Shown one piece after another: positions 12,153-22,925 of a stretch of 64,000 bases of DNA. The stretch comes from Zoroaster sp. YZ-2022 (lineage: Eukaryota > Echinodermata > Asteroidea > Forcipulatida > Zoroasteridae): positions 10,221,500 to 10,285,499 of the forward strand of contig CM055835.1 of the NCBI GenBank assembly GCA_029582265.1. Reading direction: 5' to 3'. The translations under genes were made by a program, and so were the position numbers. The notes below the pieces were generated by a model. It made no database searches. It was given only the letters and a program-made list of their open reading frames with translations, and was not told the origin of the DNA. Numbering within the stretch: position 1 is the first letter of the stretch; every line of letters begins with the position of its first letter.

Positions 12153-12298
12153 GTAAATTTTCTGTTGAAGACCAAGACATGCAGGGAATTTATACGGAGG
12201 CTCAAAGGTAGGCGATAATAGATCCTTCAAGTCATATAATGAAATCCCATTTTCTTGAAGATTACTATCCCCTTGGGCTGGACCATAAGGTAGAAGAT
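12153..12298 (-). CDS. NIDO-domain host gene, first visible exon
   Basis: The 146-bp exon follows acceptor TTTTTGATTTGACAG and ends ATTTAC before GTAAGATT. It starts with two bases finishing a codon, then LLPYGPAQGDSNLQENG and FEPPYKFPACLGLQQKIY. NIDO domains typically begin with a 'yPyG...GD' phrase like this and continue to a 'sLyVndNG' strand. That strand is completed here by the exon at 10460-10633. The upstream exon(s), expected to encode a signal peptide, were not found before the LINE that starts near 12600. Confidence 0.8.
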
Positions 12299-12518
12299 CT
12301 GTCAAATCAAAAAGACAAATAATTATAGGCCTATAATGATAAAAAACAAAAAAAATTAATTACCATAATTATATCTTAATAAAAGGCAGATGAATATGCG
12401 GGGGGGGGGGAAATGATACACAGTGAAGTTACATACATATCTAGATTAATCCATTTTATCGTGTACATATACACGATCAAATATTATTGTATACTCTGCA
12501 CATGATATCACATTATAC

Positions 12519-12557
12519 TACTCCTCCTCCTCCTCCTTCTTCTTCTTCTTCTTCCCC
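12519..12557 (+). repeat. Pyrimidine microsatellite (CTC/CTT)n
   Basis: A short run of CTC followed by CTT triplets lies immediately upstream of the Tx1-like LINE. No function is inferred. Confidence 0.85.
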
Positions 12558-12652
12558 TCGTTCGCCCCACAACTCGTCTCATACTATCAAATGTTTATCC
12601 TGAAATACCAAACTCGGTCCTTGTCAGCAACATTTCCTATTTTTGTAAAGTA

Positions 12653-13740
12653 GTGTCACAAATTCGACCCATTCCCCTGGGATTTAAAAACAAAGAACTA
12701 ACCCACATTGTGAGCTTCAGAAGACAGGTGCAGGTTCTTTTTAATCCAAATGACCACATTAATTTCTCTTTTTGCAATGTCAATTATCGTGTTTTTCTAT
12801 CTACAGAGTCAGTGCGGTGTTTTAATTGCGGGGAGTTTGGACACATCAGCCGCTCATGCAAAAAACACAAACATTCCGATGAACACGACGAAAATGATGA
12901 CATAACCTCCAACCCCCTAAACCCACCACCAATCTTCGTGCACAATAAGAAATCCGACCCTAAACATCCTTCCAAACGGTCAAAATCCATCCCGCCCGAT
13001 CCTGCTGCCGCTACGACTGCGCGTCCCGCCGCCCGATCTTCCATCGGGGTGAGGTGCTGACCCGGTCGTCTTCCTCCTCCGCTGGAAACTCCAAGAGGTC
13101 CTCAGCGGGGCGGATGCGGCGCGCCGAGTGGTAGCACAGATCGGGCCACCCCATCTCTCACGCCTGGTGCTTCCTTTCCCAACCCTAGCCTCCACTCCAA
13201 ATCCCACCAATAAACAATTCTCCATTATGGGGCTCGCCACCTGCACCCACGATAACTTTTTCTGACGTTGTTTCTAAAGGAAAACAGACACCATCAGCAA
13301 CTTCATCGACCCCTTCCAAAGTTCGCTTAATCACACTAAAATCACCCTCCCCACCCAGAAAACTTGCAAGGGTGTCGAGCCCCATGGCGAGCATTTCCCC
13401 CTCCCTCTCCAAAGCTCTAGATTCCCAGACTCCCCTTTCCCCTACTCCATCCTCCACCGTCATGGAACAAAACACCGACACTGACTCCATGTGGGGGAGG
13501 ATACTCAGACAGACGACGATCTACTGGCTGAGCATCTTCCTATTTTCAAAGGCCCCCTCTCTGAAACTGAACTTGTTAATTTCCTGTCTTCTGTAAAAGC
13601 TCGTAAAATACCAACAAAAAATTGCCAGAAAATTCACTAACAATATCCCCGGTCTAGTAAAACAATTAAAACCCTTACGTAACAATCCCCTGCTCAAGAA
13701 AAACCTGCAGCAGAGGATCCAGAAACTTGTAAAAACTCTA
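12653..13740 (+). pseudogene. Tx1-type LINE ORF1 (nucleic-acid-binding), frameshifted
   Basis: LINE ORF1 proteins bind the element RNA. The first open part (to 13060) has IRPIPLGFKNKELTHIVSF, then RRQVQVLFNPNDHINFSF. A CCHC knuckle, CFNCGEFGHISRSC, follows, and then a charged His/Asp tail. 13060-13740 is proline/serine-rich and low in complexity in several frames (PSPPSPP-like composition) and ends before the endonuclease. No start codon can be chosen with confidence because the 5' end is missing. Confidence 0.75.
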
Positions 13741-13799
13741 GATAAATAAAATTTGTCTCCTTTTCTGTCTTTCTATTCATTAGTGTAATTCTTTGTTTT

Positions 13800-14740
13800 T
13801 CATTATGTATGCCAATAACTCTGCTTTGTTTGCCCTTATGATGACACTGTCACTGCTCACCTTAAACACCGGAGGCTGTTCCGCTCCCACTCTGAACGCC
13901 TCCTTTCATGTGGAAAAACTTATGCGGAAAAAAATATTTCTAACCCGGATATTGTTCTTTTACAAGAAACGTACATTTTAAACGAAAAAAATCCTTGCTG
14001 GAACTTGTGGTCCCCACACCCCTTTTTGCTCTCCGGGCCCTACTCGAGGCTCGGGAGTCACTACTTTAACCAAAAATAATAATATTGATATTCTATCTTC
14101 TTGTGCCGTTTTTGATGGCTATATTTTGTACTCAAAAATTAACTTTGAAAACATCACTTATCACATTTATAATACTTTAATTCCGCAGAATGACCAAAAT
14201 GCCATTCGTGCTATTATTTCCCTTCGGGACCACTGTTCCGGCTGCGGTGACGGTGTCGTCATAATTGGAGGTGACTTTAATTGTACCGATAACCCGGCCA
14301 TTGATCGTCTGTGTATGCCCATCGAACGCCGATATAAAGTGTCCGTGGCTCTAAAAGGCGCTGTCAATGGATTGTCTCTTTGTGATGCCTGGCGCAGACT
14401 GAACCCATTAGAACAAAAATTCACCTGGCTTAGAAACAATCCCTCCAGTGTTTCGAAATTCAGCATGGATCGTTTTTACGTTTATTCTAGTATTATGTCA
14501 TCCATTCAAACGTGTCATATTGTTCCCTGTTCTTTGTCCCACCACTCTGCGGTCACTCTTGTTATTAAACTCCCCTCCCAAAATCGGAAGGGTAGCGCCT
14601 ATTGGCATTTTAATAACTCTCTACTTGAAGATAAATATTACCGCAATATCATAACGCAATTTTGGACAGATTGGAAAGCGAAAAAGTGCGACTTCCTAGT
14701 CTCGCTTCTGGTGGGACTTGAAGTCGCATTAAATCTTTAA
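13800..14740 (+). pseudogene. LINE ORF2 endonuclease (APE-type), frameshifted
   Basis: This is the apurinic-type endonuclease that nicks target DNA. Pieces are in different frames: a 'tLNtrG' type start near 13860, IVLLQETY near 13950-13975, VVIIGGDFNCTDNPAIDR in the frame 14126-14740, and LSHHSAVTLVIKLP, where the usual SDH motif reads SHH. 14590-14690 (AYWHFNNSLLEDKYYRN) is the post-endonuclease linker. A frameshift at about 14710 separates it from the RT frame. Confidence 0.8.
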
Positions 14741-14745
14741 GCCAA

Positions 14746-15575
14746 ATGTACGGCTCCAAAATCGCCAAAGAAAAACGAAAAGCTTTTCTAGAAATAAACC
14801 AAAAAATTGATGAACTTCAGTCTGCGCCAGACTTAACGCCTCAAACCACTGTTTTATTCAATCTTGAGAAATCAAATTCGCTCTCTAAAAATATCTCTCA
14901 TATCCGTCTCCCTTCTGGTCTTGTCTCCGAAGACCCAGGTGATATAAAAGCGCATATCCGCGACTTTTATAAAACACTTTACAGCCGAGTTCCAACTGAC
15001 GAGAGTGCCCTCGATTATTTGTTAACTGATATAACTAAACTAGACTCCGGTGATGCAAAGGACCTTGATAGTCCTCTGTCTCTCGAAGAACTTAACCTCG
15101 CTGTCAAGCAACTTGGCAAAGACAAAACGCCCGGGCTTGACGGACTCACATCCGAATTTTTCTCATCCTTCTGGCCTATATTAAAAGATGACTTTCTTTC
15201 AGTACTGCAATCTTCTATATGTTCGGGGTCGTTACCTCATTCTTTTCGTAGAGCTTTCATCACTCTGCTCCCTAAGGGAGACTTGGCCGACATCGCAAAT
15301 TGGCGCCCTGTCTCCCTTCTAAACACTGATTATAAAATCTTTGCCAAGTTGCTTGCTAACATGCTGAAACAATCCATTGGCAGCGTCATCAAAGAAGACC
15401 AAAGTTATTGCGTCCCAGGACGTTCAATTTATGACAACATTAATCTCATTCGAGACATAATGTTCTACTCTAACTCAAATGATGTTCCTCTAGCCGTGAT
15501 CAACCTTGATCAGAAGAAAGCCTTCGATAATGTTGATCACGGCTATCTTTTTAATACAATGAGCCATGGGCTTCG
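14746..15575 (+). pseudogene. LINE ORF2 reverse transcriptase, N-terminal half
   Basis: This is the RT of the same element. It shows GKDKTPGLDGLTSEFF (RT motif 0/1 region), ITLLPKGD, NWRPVSLLNTDYKIFAKLL, SYCVPGRSIYDN and VINLDQKKAFDNVDH. The last holds the motif A aspartate. The YADD motif and everything downstream are absent, because the frame runs into a SINE. The frame continues open to 16059 only through SINE sequence, so that part is not protein-coding in any useful sense. Confidence 0.85.
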
Positions 15576-15577
15576 GT

Positions 15578-16098
15578 GGCCAGGTCAGAGGCCAAACCAT
15601 ATCTGCCGAGTAGCCAGGCTAGGGATCAAGCCCCGGTCAGATGCAAACAACCCGGGTAACGGCAGTAGCGGGGATCACACAAACGGGACACAAGCCTTTT
15701 ATGTGGTTGTACACAAAGTAGATTTATATGGAGAAACTGACCTGAAATATTATATAAACGGTTCGCGAGCAAAGAAAAATTGGCTGATGCCGGACTCGAA
15801 CCCGCGACCTCTCGAATACCAGACGAGCGTTCTACCAACTGAGCTAACCAGCCCCTATGTTGGTGGGCGGTCCACTTATGCCAATTATCTATTGCTCTAT
15901 GGGGCCAGGTCAGAGGCCAAACCATATCTGCCGAGTAGCCTAGGATCAAGCCCCGGGTCAGATGCAAACAACCCGGTAACGGCAGTAGCGGGATCACACA
16001 AACGGGACACAAGCCTTTTATGTGGTTGTACACAAAGTAGATTTATATGGAGAAACTGACCTGAAATATTATATAAACGGTTCATGAAAAAAAAAAAA
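15578..16098 (-). repeat. Dimeric tRNA-derived SINE
   Basis: Two body units (15578-15764 and 15903-16083, over 90% similar by eye) lie in direct orientation around a tRNA-like head at 15781-15853. On the minus strand the order is body, linker, tRNA head, body. A run of A (14) borders the far unit at 16086-16099. The element abuts and truncates the Tx1-like LINE. The arrangement suggests a dimer or two successive insertions. Confidence 0.75.
15781..15853 (-). pseudogene. tRNA-Thr(GGT)-like SINE head
   Basis: 73 nt fit the cloverleaf: acceptor GGCTGGT/ATCAGCC, D arm GCTC-AGTTGGTA-GAAC, anticodon loop CTGGTAT (anticodon GGT, Thr), T loop TTCGAGT. There is one mismatch in each of the D, anticodon and T stems, and no sign that it is a working tRNA. 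It is best read as the promoter-bearing head of the surrounding SINE. Confidence 0.7.
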
Positions 16099-17005
16099 AA
16101 TGTTGTGCAGTCATGTTGGCATGAATTTATCTCCGGTAACATGACAAATAAAACATAATTCTATTTTGTGGGTTTAAATCCTACATAATTTCGTATTTGT
16201 ATAATAACAACACTTTGATTTTGTTACATACACACAAACTGCAATCCGTGCGGATCATGTTGACCCCAAAGGGGGCGGCATTATGTTTACGGGTTATGAA
16301 TAGAACGTTGTGGAAGTTTATTTTTGGACAATGGTGTAATTTAACAGACATTTCTAGAAGTGAAGTGAAGAAGAAACCTTTAGTATTTTCTAGAAGGGAT
16401 TAAAAACTATAAATATGGGCTGGTAGAGGATTTTAAGCAGAACTTGAGCAAACCAAGACTTCGGTAAACAGGAGTTGATGAGCCTATATCGATACTTCAG
16501 TGTACACCCACTAGGACCTGTGATGTCGCTTACGACTCGTCTGTGGAGTGTTTTGAGAAAGTTCGTGTTGACCGAGTGAAGTGTCTGAGAGCTGAATTTA
16601 ATTCCGGAAGATACATTTTGTGAACTAAATCTACAGTTCAGTATTTTTGGGATTTCTTCTTTCCCATATTTTTGTCACGGTAGTCGACTTGTGTCCCCGT
16701 GGTTTCGCCTTATTTCCGGCCGTTTGTTGGAGGTGAATTACTTCATTTCCAGCTCTATTTACACCGTGTCAAAGAACTGTTTTTATGTCGTTTTCGCTGG
16801 AGCCAGAACAATTCTCATACTTGCCAAGCTCAGAATGACTTCATATTTTGCACTAACACTCCTTGGAATTCCTAGATTGGTCCAAGTACGATGACGTAAG
16901 AATGTCATCACTATTGAATTATTAGTAATTAATTTTAACACATAAATTCCGCCCTCAACGCCTCAGACACAACGGACCCATGTCGTTCACATACTGTATA
17001 TATAC
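16099..17005. other. Sequence without recognised gene, holding one copy of a 363-bp repeated core
   Basis: No gene is seen. 16444-16804 is a copy of the loop of the fold-back element at 19555-20418. It is flanked by AGAAC on both sides (16439-16443 and 16805-16809), a possible 5-bp target duplication. Confidence 0.6.
16444..16804 (+). repeat. Solo copy of the fold-back element's central core
   Basis: It matches 19803-20163 over its whole length with few differences, for example in GTGATGTCGCTTACGACTCG and GTCACGGTAGTCGACTTGTG. It lacks the long inverted arms that flank the other copy. There is no coding sequence. Its origin (gene fragment or small transposon) is unknown. Confidence 0.8.
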
Positions 17006-17820
17006 TGTGACGAAACAGTGGTAGACTTACATGTAAGTTTAGGGCTCTGATCACGTATGCGCTGGCAGCGCGCATTGCAGGGGGTCCTGTTAGAGAGTCG
17101 CGTGATCATGTTTCACAGGCACTTGTTGCTGAGCGCTGATGCTGAATGTGTTGCGACGCAAGCTGTCCTTGTTGCTGAGCTGTGTTGTTGCTGAGGTATA
17201 GCGGATTTGAAGGGTGTAATCCACCCGTTAGATAATCTGTTACCGACATTTCACTTGATCTGTATTGTGGTTAATATTATAACCTGTTGTGAGGTACACC
17301 TGTTGCAGGGCTGACCTGGCAGTGAGCTAGCCTAGTTGAGGTATACTGGTTTTAAGATACGTGGTGAGGTTTACCACGAGGTTATTCTCACTGATGTATA
17401 TTGTGAGGATTGTGTATAAGATATTGAATTGTATTTAAAGAAGGCAACGAGATGAGGTTCAGCCTTATCTTTGCCAGAGTAATTTAATACAAGACTTTAT
17501 AAAAGAATTATTGATCAGAATAAACCATTTAATTGCTGTCTTTGGAAACACTGTATCATTGTGAGGTTTATTGATGTTACTGGTAATTGCTCTAATCCCA
17601 TTGAGGTATAATCATTTCCTAGGCGGTGGTACATTTCCACCAAAACGAACTGCCCCTTGGCTTAGTCCGCCGTTCGTTAATTATCCCCCTTGTGTTCGGG
17701 TAGCCGCTCACCCGTGCGCATGGTTAATAAATATTTTTGTTGGATAATAGGCGCTGGTCGGTGTCCCTGGTTCAATAAGATCAGTCCCTTGGGTCATCCC
17801 CGGCGTCGAACCCCGCCACA
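17006..17820 (+). repeat. 5' LTR of a Ty3/gypsy retrotransposon
   Basis: 815 bp from TGTGACG to CGCCACA, short imperfect inverted ends of the TG...CA kind. A polyadenylation-type AATAAA lies at about 17519. It is followed by two bases and an 18-nt primer-binding site. The 3' LTR is not in the window; it may be in or beyond the N gap. Confidence 0.8.
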
Positions 17821-17822
17821 AA

Positions 17823-17840
17823 TGGTGTCAGGAGTGGGAT
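17823..17840 (+). promoter_or_regulatory. Primer-binding site, tRNA-Leu type
   Basis: TGGTGTCAGGAGTGGGAT is complementary to a tRNA 3' end reading ATCCCACTCCTGACACCA, the form known for animal tRNA-Leu. Its place 2 bp after the LTR end fits priming of minus-strand DNA synthesis. Confidence 0.8.
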
Positions 17841-18359
17841 GCTTAGGTTTGATTTTCCTTTGATCGTTTAGAGCAATTTTACCTTGTAATTAAAGCAGTA
17901 TTTTAAGGTTAAGATTCTGTGGTGAACTTCACGGAGGTTTATTGGTTTTGTGCTTAGTGCATTGCTTTTAATTCTTGTTCATCTTGAAGGTTGCTTGTGC
18001 ACCTCATTGAGGTTCACTTATACGTGTAATTTAATAAGGTCACGCTGTGGTAATTATTGGGTAAATATTGCATTCCTTGTTTAATTGTTGGCTGTAGCTT
18101 TAATTGGTGTGTGGATTCTGTTGGGGAATCGATCAGAGTTGCACCCCTTGCGTTTTGCCGCAAGGGAGCAAATTTCGATTCTTTTGGGAATTCGCAGAGT
18201 GGTAGATAGAACGCACTTTGTAGTAATTACGGAAGGCTTGGGACTGAGGGTTCCACAGCCTGATCTTACTTGCGAAACACCACTATCACCAAGTGGCCAG
18301 TGGCCAAGTTTACAGAGTCTTGTACGTTCTGAGGTTCCTAGCGAAGAAGAGACCTCAGT

Positions 18360-19554
18360 ATGAGTGGAAGTAAGGAAAGTCGTGTCACCTCAAGGGCTGA
18401 GGATGACCAAATTTCTTTCCGGGATGAGCTGGGTCGCTCCAGAATGGAGGTCCAGTGGTTGAAGTGGGAAAAAGAACGTCTTTCAGCAGAATTATAAGCT
18501 GTTAGAATTAAGAGTCAGCCGAAAAGTGCTGATGAGGATTACCCTAAGAGGTTGACTCTGAGGTGTATTTTAAGTTGCCAGAGAATACCTCCGGGTATGG
18601 CTCAGGTAGAACACAACCGTTGTCAAGTTTTGGCATGTCGACTGAACTGGTTCAGAGGGAGACGAGGCATGTGGGGAGTACACCTCAACAGAGGTTGATC
18701 CCAGTGTCAGTGCCAGTGTCTCCGAGTACGAATCCGTTTCTAGATAATGAGGTTTGCACTGTTAATGCCAGAGTGTTACACAGTGAGTTATTGAGTTTTG
18801 CCACTCGTCCTACTGTGCATAGTTGCAGTGAAGTAGCGGCTGAGGTGGACTCTCCAACAGTGGGTCCATGGCCATTGAAGAAAGAGTTAAGGTTGACAGG
18901 GTTGATGAGGTTCCCGATAAACCTCAAGGAGGAGGGCCTCGCCGCCCTACTGTCACCACTGACCGGTATAATGGTAACGTTATCTGGAACAATTATTACC
19001 AACACTTTGAGGCATGTAAGATGGTCAATCAGTGGAGTGAGGAGCAAGCGGCCGAATTCTTAGCTGCTCCAGGGTGATGCACTCAGAATTCTTGGTGATT
19101 GGTCCAAGAAGAAGTTCACGTATGGTGAACTGGTTAAGGGATTGGAGAAGAGATTCGGTCCCGGTCAACAGGCCAATAATTATTTGGTAGAGTTGAGACA
19201 CCGTCGGCAAGGGCCGAAGGAAACTCTACAGGAGTTAGGGCAGGCAATCCGGCAGTTGACAGTGAAGGCCTATCCGGAAATTCCCAAAGAGGCACGAGAG
19301 CGCCTTGGGAAAAATCACTTTGTTGATGCAGTTGATAGTCAGATTGTCAGGGAGGGCATCTATCGTGTTCGCCCAAAGACACTGGATGAAGCGATCCAGG
19401 CTGCCCTTGAAACGGAAAATTTTGAAAAGGTTGAGAATGAGAGGAGAGCTGAAAGAAAGCCCGCGAAGTTTGCTAGGGCTATCGACTCTGTTACAGAACA
19501 GCGCCTCCAGAAGCTGAAGGAAAACGCTGGTCAGCAGGTCAAAAGAATGGATAT
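18360..19554 (+). pseudogene. Ty3/gypsy Gag, frameshifted and truncated
   Basis: Gag begins at ATG 18360 (MSGSKESRVTSRAEDD) and soon meets a stop near 18497. After frameshifts the capsid region is clear: RYNGNVIWNNYYQHFEACK (about 18960-19020), LVKGLEKRFGPGQQANNYL, LRHRRQGPKETLQELGQAI and KTLDEAIQAALETENFEKV (to 19430). It ends KLKENAGQQVKRMD, just before the fold-back element at 19555. A nucleocapsid knuckle, protease and RT are not found. Confidence 0.85.
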
Positions 19555-20418
19555 TGTTACGATTCGAAAATCTTCAAACTATAGGTGAATGCAAATTACT
19601 CAAAAAGCCTGAATTTTCTCAGATGCAACATAGAAATCAAACAAGGTCACACTGATATAAAGAACGAAGAAAGTGATTTAATAATGAAAAAATCAACTGC
19701 TTCAAATATCGATGGAGTTTAACAAGCGTACAATGATTAGGGTAAACAAGTGTACATTAAGAAAATATCTTATACTAAATAAGAAGATCTTACGGGCAGG
19801 ACTTGAGCAAACCAAGACTTCGGTAAACAGGAGTTGATGAGACTATATCGATACTTCGGTGTACACCCACTAGGACCTGTGATGTCGCTTACGACTCGTC
19901 TGTGGAGTGTTTTGAGAAAGTTCGTCTGGACTGAGTGAAGTGTCTGAGAGCTGAATTTAATTCCGGAAGAGACATTTTGTGAACTAAATCTACAGTTCAG
20001 TATTTTTGGGATTTCTTCTTTCCCATATTTTTGTCACGGTAGTCGACTTGTGTCCCCGTGGTTTCGTCTATTTCCGGCCGTTTGTTGGAGGTGAATTCGC
20101 CCCACGTCCAGCTCTATTTACACCGTGTCAGAGAACTGTTTTTGTGTCATTTTTGCTGGAGCCTGCTCAGTCCTCGCCCGTAAGATCTTCTTATTTAGTA
20201 TAAGATCTTTTCTTAATGTACACTTGTTTACCCTAATCGTTGTACGCTTGTTAAACCCCATCGATATTTGAAGCAGTTGATATTTTCATTATTAAATCAC
20301 TTTCTTTGTTCTTTATATCAGTGTGACCTTGTTTGATTTCTTTATTGCATCTGAGAAAAATCAGGCTTTTTGAGTAATTTGCATTCACCTATAGTTTAAA
20401 GATTTTCGGATCGTAACA
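19555..20418. mobile_element. 864-bp fold-back element with ~245-bp inverted arms
   Basis: The left arm (19555-19800) and right arm (20164-20418) are inverted repeats with only scattered differences; both start TGTTACGAT. Phrases such as CATCGATATTTGAAGCAGTTG and ATAAGAAGATCTTACGGGC appear in both. The loop (19801-20163) recurs alone at 16444-16804. It lies exactly where RT and RNase H of the gypsy element should be. No target duplication is visible and no ORF is meaningful. Confidence 0.85.
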
Positions 20419-21370
20419 CTGGTGAGGGGCATTCTTGCTCAGCCAAGCATGCCTATGGAGGCGGTCAGAGAAGCACAACTGAGTGATCCGAATATGAGTT
20501 GGATTATTAGAGCAAAGGAGGAGTCGAGCAGTCGGCCCGTTTGGGAAACTGTATCTGACACCTCTACAGTGCACAAAACACTGTGGTCTCTGTGGGATCA
20601 GCTTGAAGTGCGAGAAAATGTCATATGTAGAAAGTGGGAGTCTGGCGATGGGAGGATTCTCCGATGGCTTCTGGTACTGCCAGAAAAGTTCAGGGAGGTG
20701 GTTCTCAAAGAGGTGCATGGTGGTTGGGCTAGTGGTCATCCGGGCGTTACAAAGATGCTAGCCAAAGTAAAACTGAGGTATTACTGGCCAGGCATGACCG
20801 CCGACGTGAGGTCTTTTCTCAGGCGTTGTGAAATGTGTGGGAGGAGGAAGTCACCTGCTAAGAAGAGAGCCTCTCCCTTGCAACAGTACATAGTTGGCGA
20901 GCCAATGGAGGAATGGCTTTGGACTTGCTGGGCCCACTGCCACGAAGTGACAGTGGCAACGTGTGGGTCATGGTAGTGGGTGACTACTGTTCCAAATAGA
21001 TGGAGGCATACCCTCTTCCTGATGCCAGGGCTGAGACGGTGGCAACAAGTTTGTCAGTGAGTTTGTGTCACTTTGGGGTTCCATTGGAATTGCATTCCGA
21101 CCAAGGGACAAACTTCGAGTCAGCAGTTTTTGCTGAGATGTGTCGTGTCCTGGGCATTTCAAAGACTCGGACAACGGCATACAACCCGAAGTCCGATGGG
21201 ATGGTGGAACGTTTCAACAAAACGTGAACATTGTGGCCATGATGATTGAGCCGAAAAGACACCAGAGTGACTGGGATGAGTGTTTACCTTATGCATCCTT
21301 TGCATACAGGTGCACTCCACAGGAGTCGACCGGCGAGTACCCGAACATGATGATGTTGGGGGGGGGAGTT
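20419..21370 (+). pseudogene. Ty3/gypsy integrase, frameshifted, ends in gap
   Basis: This is the integrase that inserts retrotransposon DNA. It starts with ILAQPSMPMEAVREAQLSD, the linker between RNase H and integrase. The zinc-binding HHCC module follows: HGGWASGHPGVTKML, then RYYWPGM and CEMCGRRK. The core has HSDQGTNFES (second catalytic Asp, frame 21000-21227) and DGMVERFNKT (catalytic Glu). Then, shifted one frame at about 21225, come DWDECLPYASFAYR and ESTGEYPNMMMLG. A frameshift near 20910-20990 damages the first Asp region. The element runs into the N gap. Confidence 0.88.
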
Positions 21371-21870
21371 NNNNNNNNNNNNNNNNNNNNNNNNNNNNNN
21401 NNNNNNNNNNNNNNNNNNNNNNNNNNNNNNNNNNNNNNNNNNNNNNNNNNNNNNNNNNNNNNNNNNNNNNNNNNNNNNNNNNNNNNNNNNNNNNNNNNNN
21501 NNNNNNNNNNNNNNNNNNNNNNNNNNNNNNNNNNNNNNNNNNNNNNNNNNNNNNNNNNNNNNNNNNNNNNNNNNNNNNNNNNNNNNNNNNNNNNNNNNNN
21601 NNNNNNNNNNNNNNNNNNNNNNNNNNNNNNNNNNNNNNNNNNNNNNNNNNNNNNNNNNNNNNNNNNNNNNNNNNNNNNNNNNNNNNNNNNNNNNNNNNNN
21701 NNNNNNNNNNNNNNNNNNNNNNNNNNNNNNNNNNNNNNNNNNNNNNNNNNNNNNNNNNNNNNNNNNNNNNNNNNNNNNNNNNNNNNNNNNNNNNNNNNNN
21801 NNNNNNNNNNNNNNNNNNNNNNNNNNNNNNNNNNNNNNNNNNNNNNNNNNNNNNNNNNNNNNNNNNNNNN
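21371..21870. other. Assembly gap (500 N)
   Basis: Exactly 500 unknown bases, probably a standard-size placeholder. It interrupts the gypsy element's 3' part. A poly-G run precedes it. Confidence 1.
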
Positions 21871-22664
21871 AAAAAGGTGACTTTTTAAAACCTACCACTA
21901 TTTTTTAACCTTGAACTTCCAGTTTGGACCGGAAGTAAGAGTCAATAAGGTCATGTCTTTGTATCAAATGTCGAGTCCTCCATGTTCTGTATGATTATGA
22001 AGAAATCTAGAAATTATCTATTATGGTTCACACGATATAAACTATATTGTTTTATTATAATTAATTACGTAATAATTCATTACATGACCTCACCATGACG
22101 TCACATGATCGTGATGATGTCATGAAACATTTTAGGAAAAGTCACTAGTCACTTTATGAATGAAGAAAACAATTACTCTTACAAACACTACAATAATATT
22201 TAAATGTTTAGGCCTTAATCTTTTTATTTTTATTTTTATTTTTTAGATTATATCAAAGACTAAAAATATAATGAAACATATTATTTGGTTACTGCATAAA
22301 TTAAAATTAAAAAAACCTGCACTAAGTATTTAGAAATTTGCTAACTGGCTAATCAAAACCAATATTTAAAAATAAATACCCAACAATTTTGGAAAAAAGT
22401 TACTAACCATTTTGTTGTTCTAGACGCGTTTTCTGCCACATTGGTTATTAAACAATCATTGTTGGAAGTTGTTGATGTTTTTCGTTTAAAAACTACACAT
22501 TATTCCATTTGCAAAATTAAATTTAATTAAATTGATAAAATAATAAAAAGAAATGAAATGAAATACACAAGTTAAAAGAAGATCTGGATTTCTTGCCTCA
22601 AAATCTAAATTAATTGATTTTGTATTTAAATTAACTCCAGTGCCTGAAAACCTTTTGTCAAGGG

Positions 22665-22925
22665 CGCATTGGAAAACTCTTAACCAGCTCATATTGTACA
22701 GCAAAGTATTGCGCTGGGTGAATCTCCGATATGAATGTTTTTTAACCAGCTCGTATGTACAGCAAAGTATCACGCCTGGTGAATCTCTGATATGAATGTT
22801 TTTTAACCAGCTCGAATTGTACAGCAAAGTATTACGCCTGGTGAATCTCTGATATGAATGTTTTTTAACCAGCTCGTATTGTACACAAAGTATTGCGCCA
22901 GGTGAATCCGCAATATGGATAATAT
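22665..22925 (-). repeat. Minisatellite, ~62-64-bp unit, four copies
   Basis: Units contain AACCAGCTCGTATTGTACAG, then CAAAGTATTGCGCCTGGTGA and ATCTCTGATATGAATG. The array is absent from the related copies at 46.9 kb and 52.3 kb. Confidence 0.9.

Larger units (their letters stand above)
12600..15575 (+). mobile_element. Tx1/L1-type LINE, truncated at both ends
   Basis: ORF1, endonuclease and the first part of RT lie in order on the plus strand, with several frameshifts. RT stops after the first catalytic motif, where a tRNA-derived SINE sequence begins (15578). The RT phrase SLLNTDYKIFAKLLANMLK and DQSYCVPGRSI are typical of the Tx1 clade of the L1 superfamily. Confidence 0.85.

Noticed and set aside
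12784..13490. Three minus-strand open frames
   Set aside because: They are opposite the low-complexity part of LINE ORF1 and have no family resemblance.
15781..15853. Functional tRNA-Thr gene
   Set aside because: Stem mismatches in three arms and its place inside a SINE argue for a tRNA-derived head.
19555..20418. Solo LTR (TGTTACG...CGTAACA ends)
   Set aside because: The ends look like gypsy LTR termini, but inverted similarity runs about 245 bp inward and no 5-bp duplication flanks it; a fold-back element fits better.
1..21370. Endogenous retrovirus (enveloped virus)
   Set aside because: Only Gag, protease and integrase of the Ty3/gypsy type are seen, with no envelope gene in range.
22665..22925. 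CRISPR-like direct repeats
   Set aside because: Adjacent units without unique spacers in a eukaryotic genome; a minisatellite explains them.
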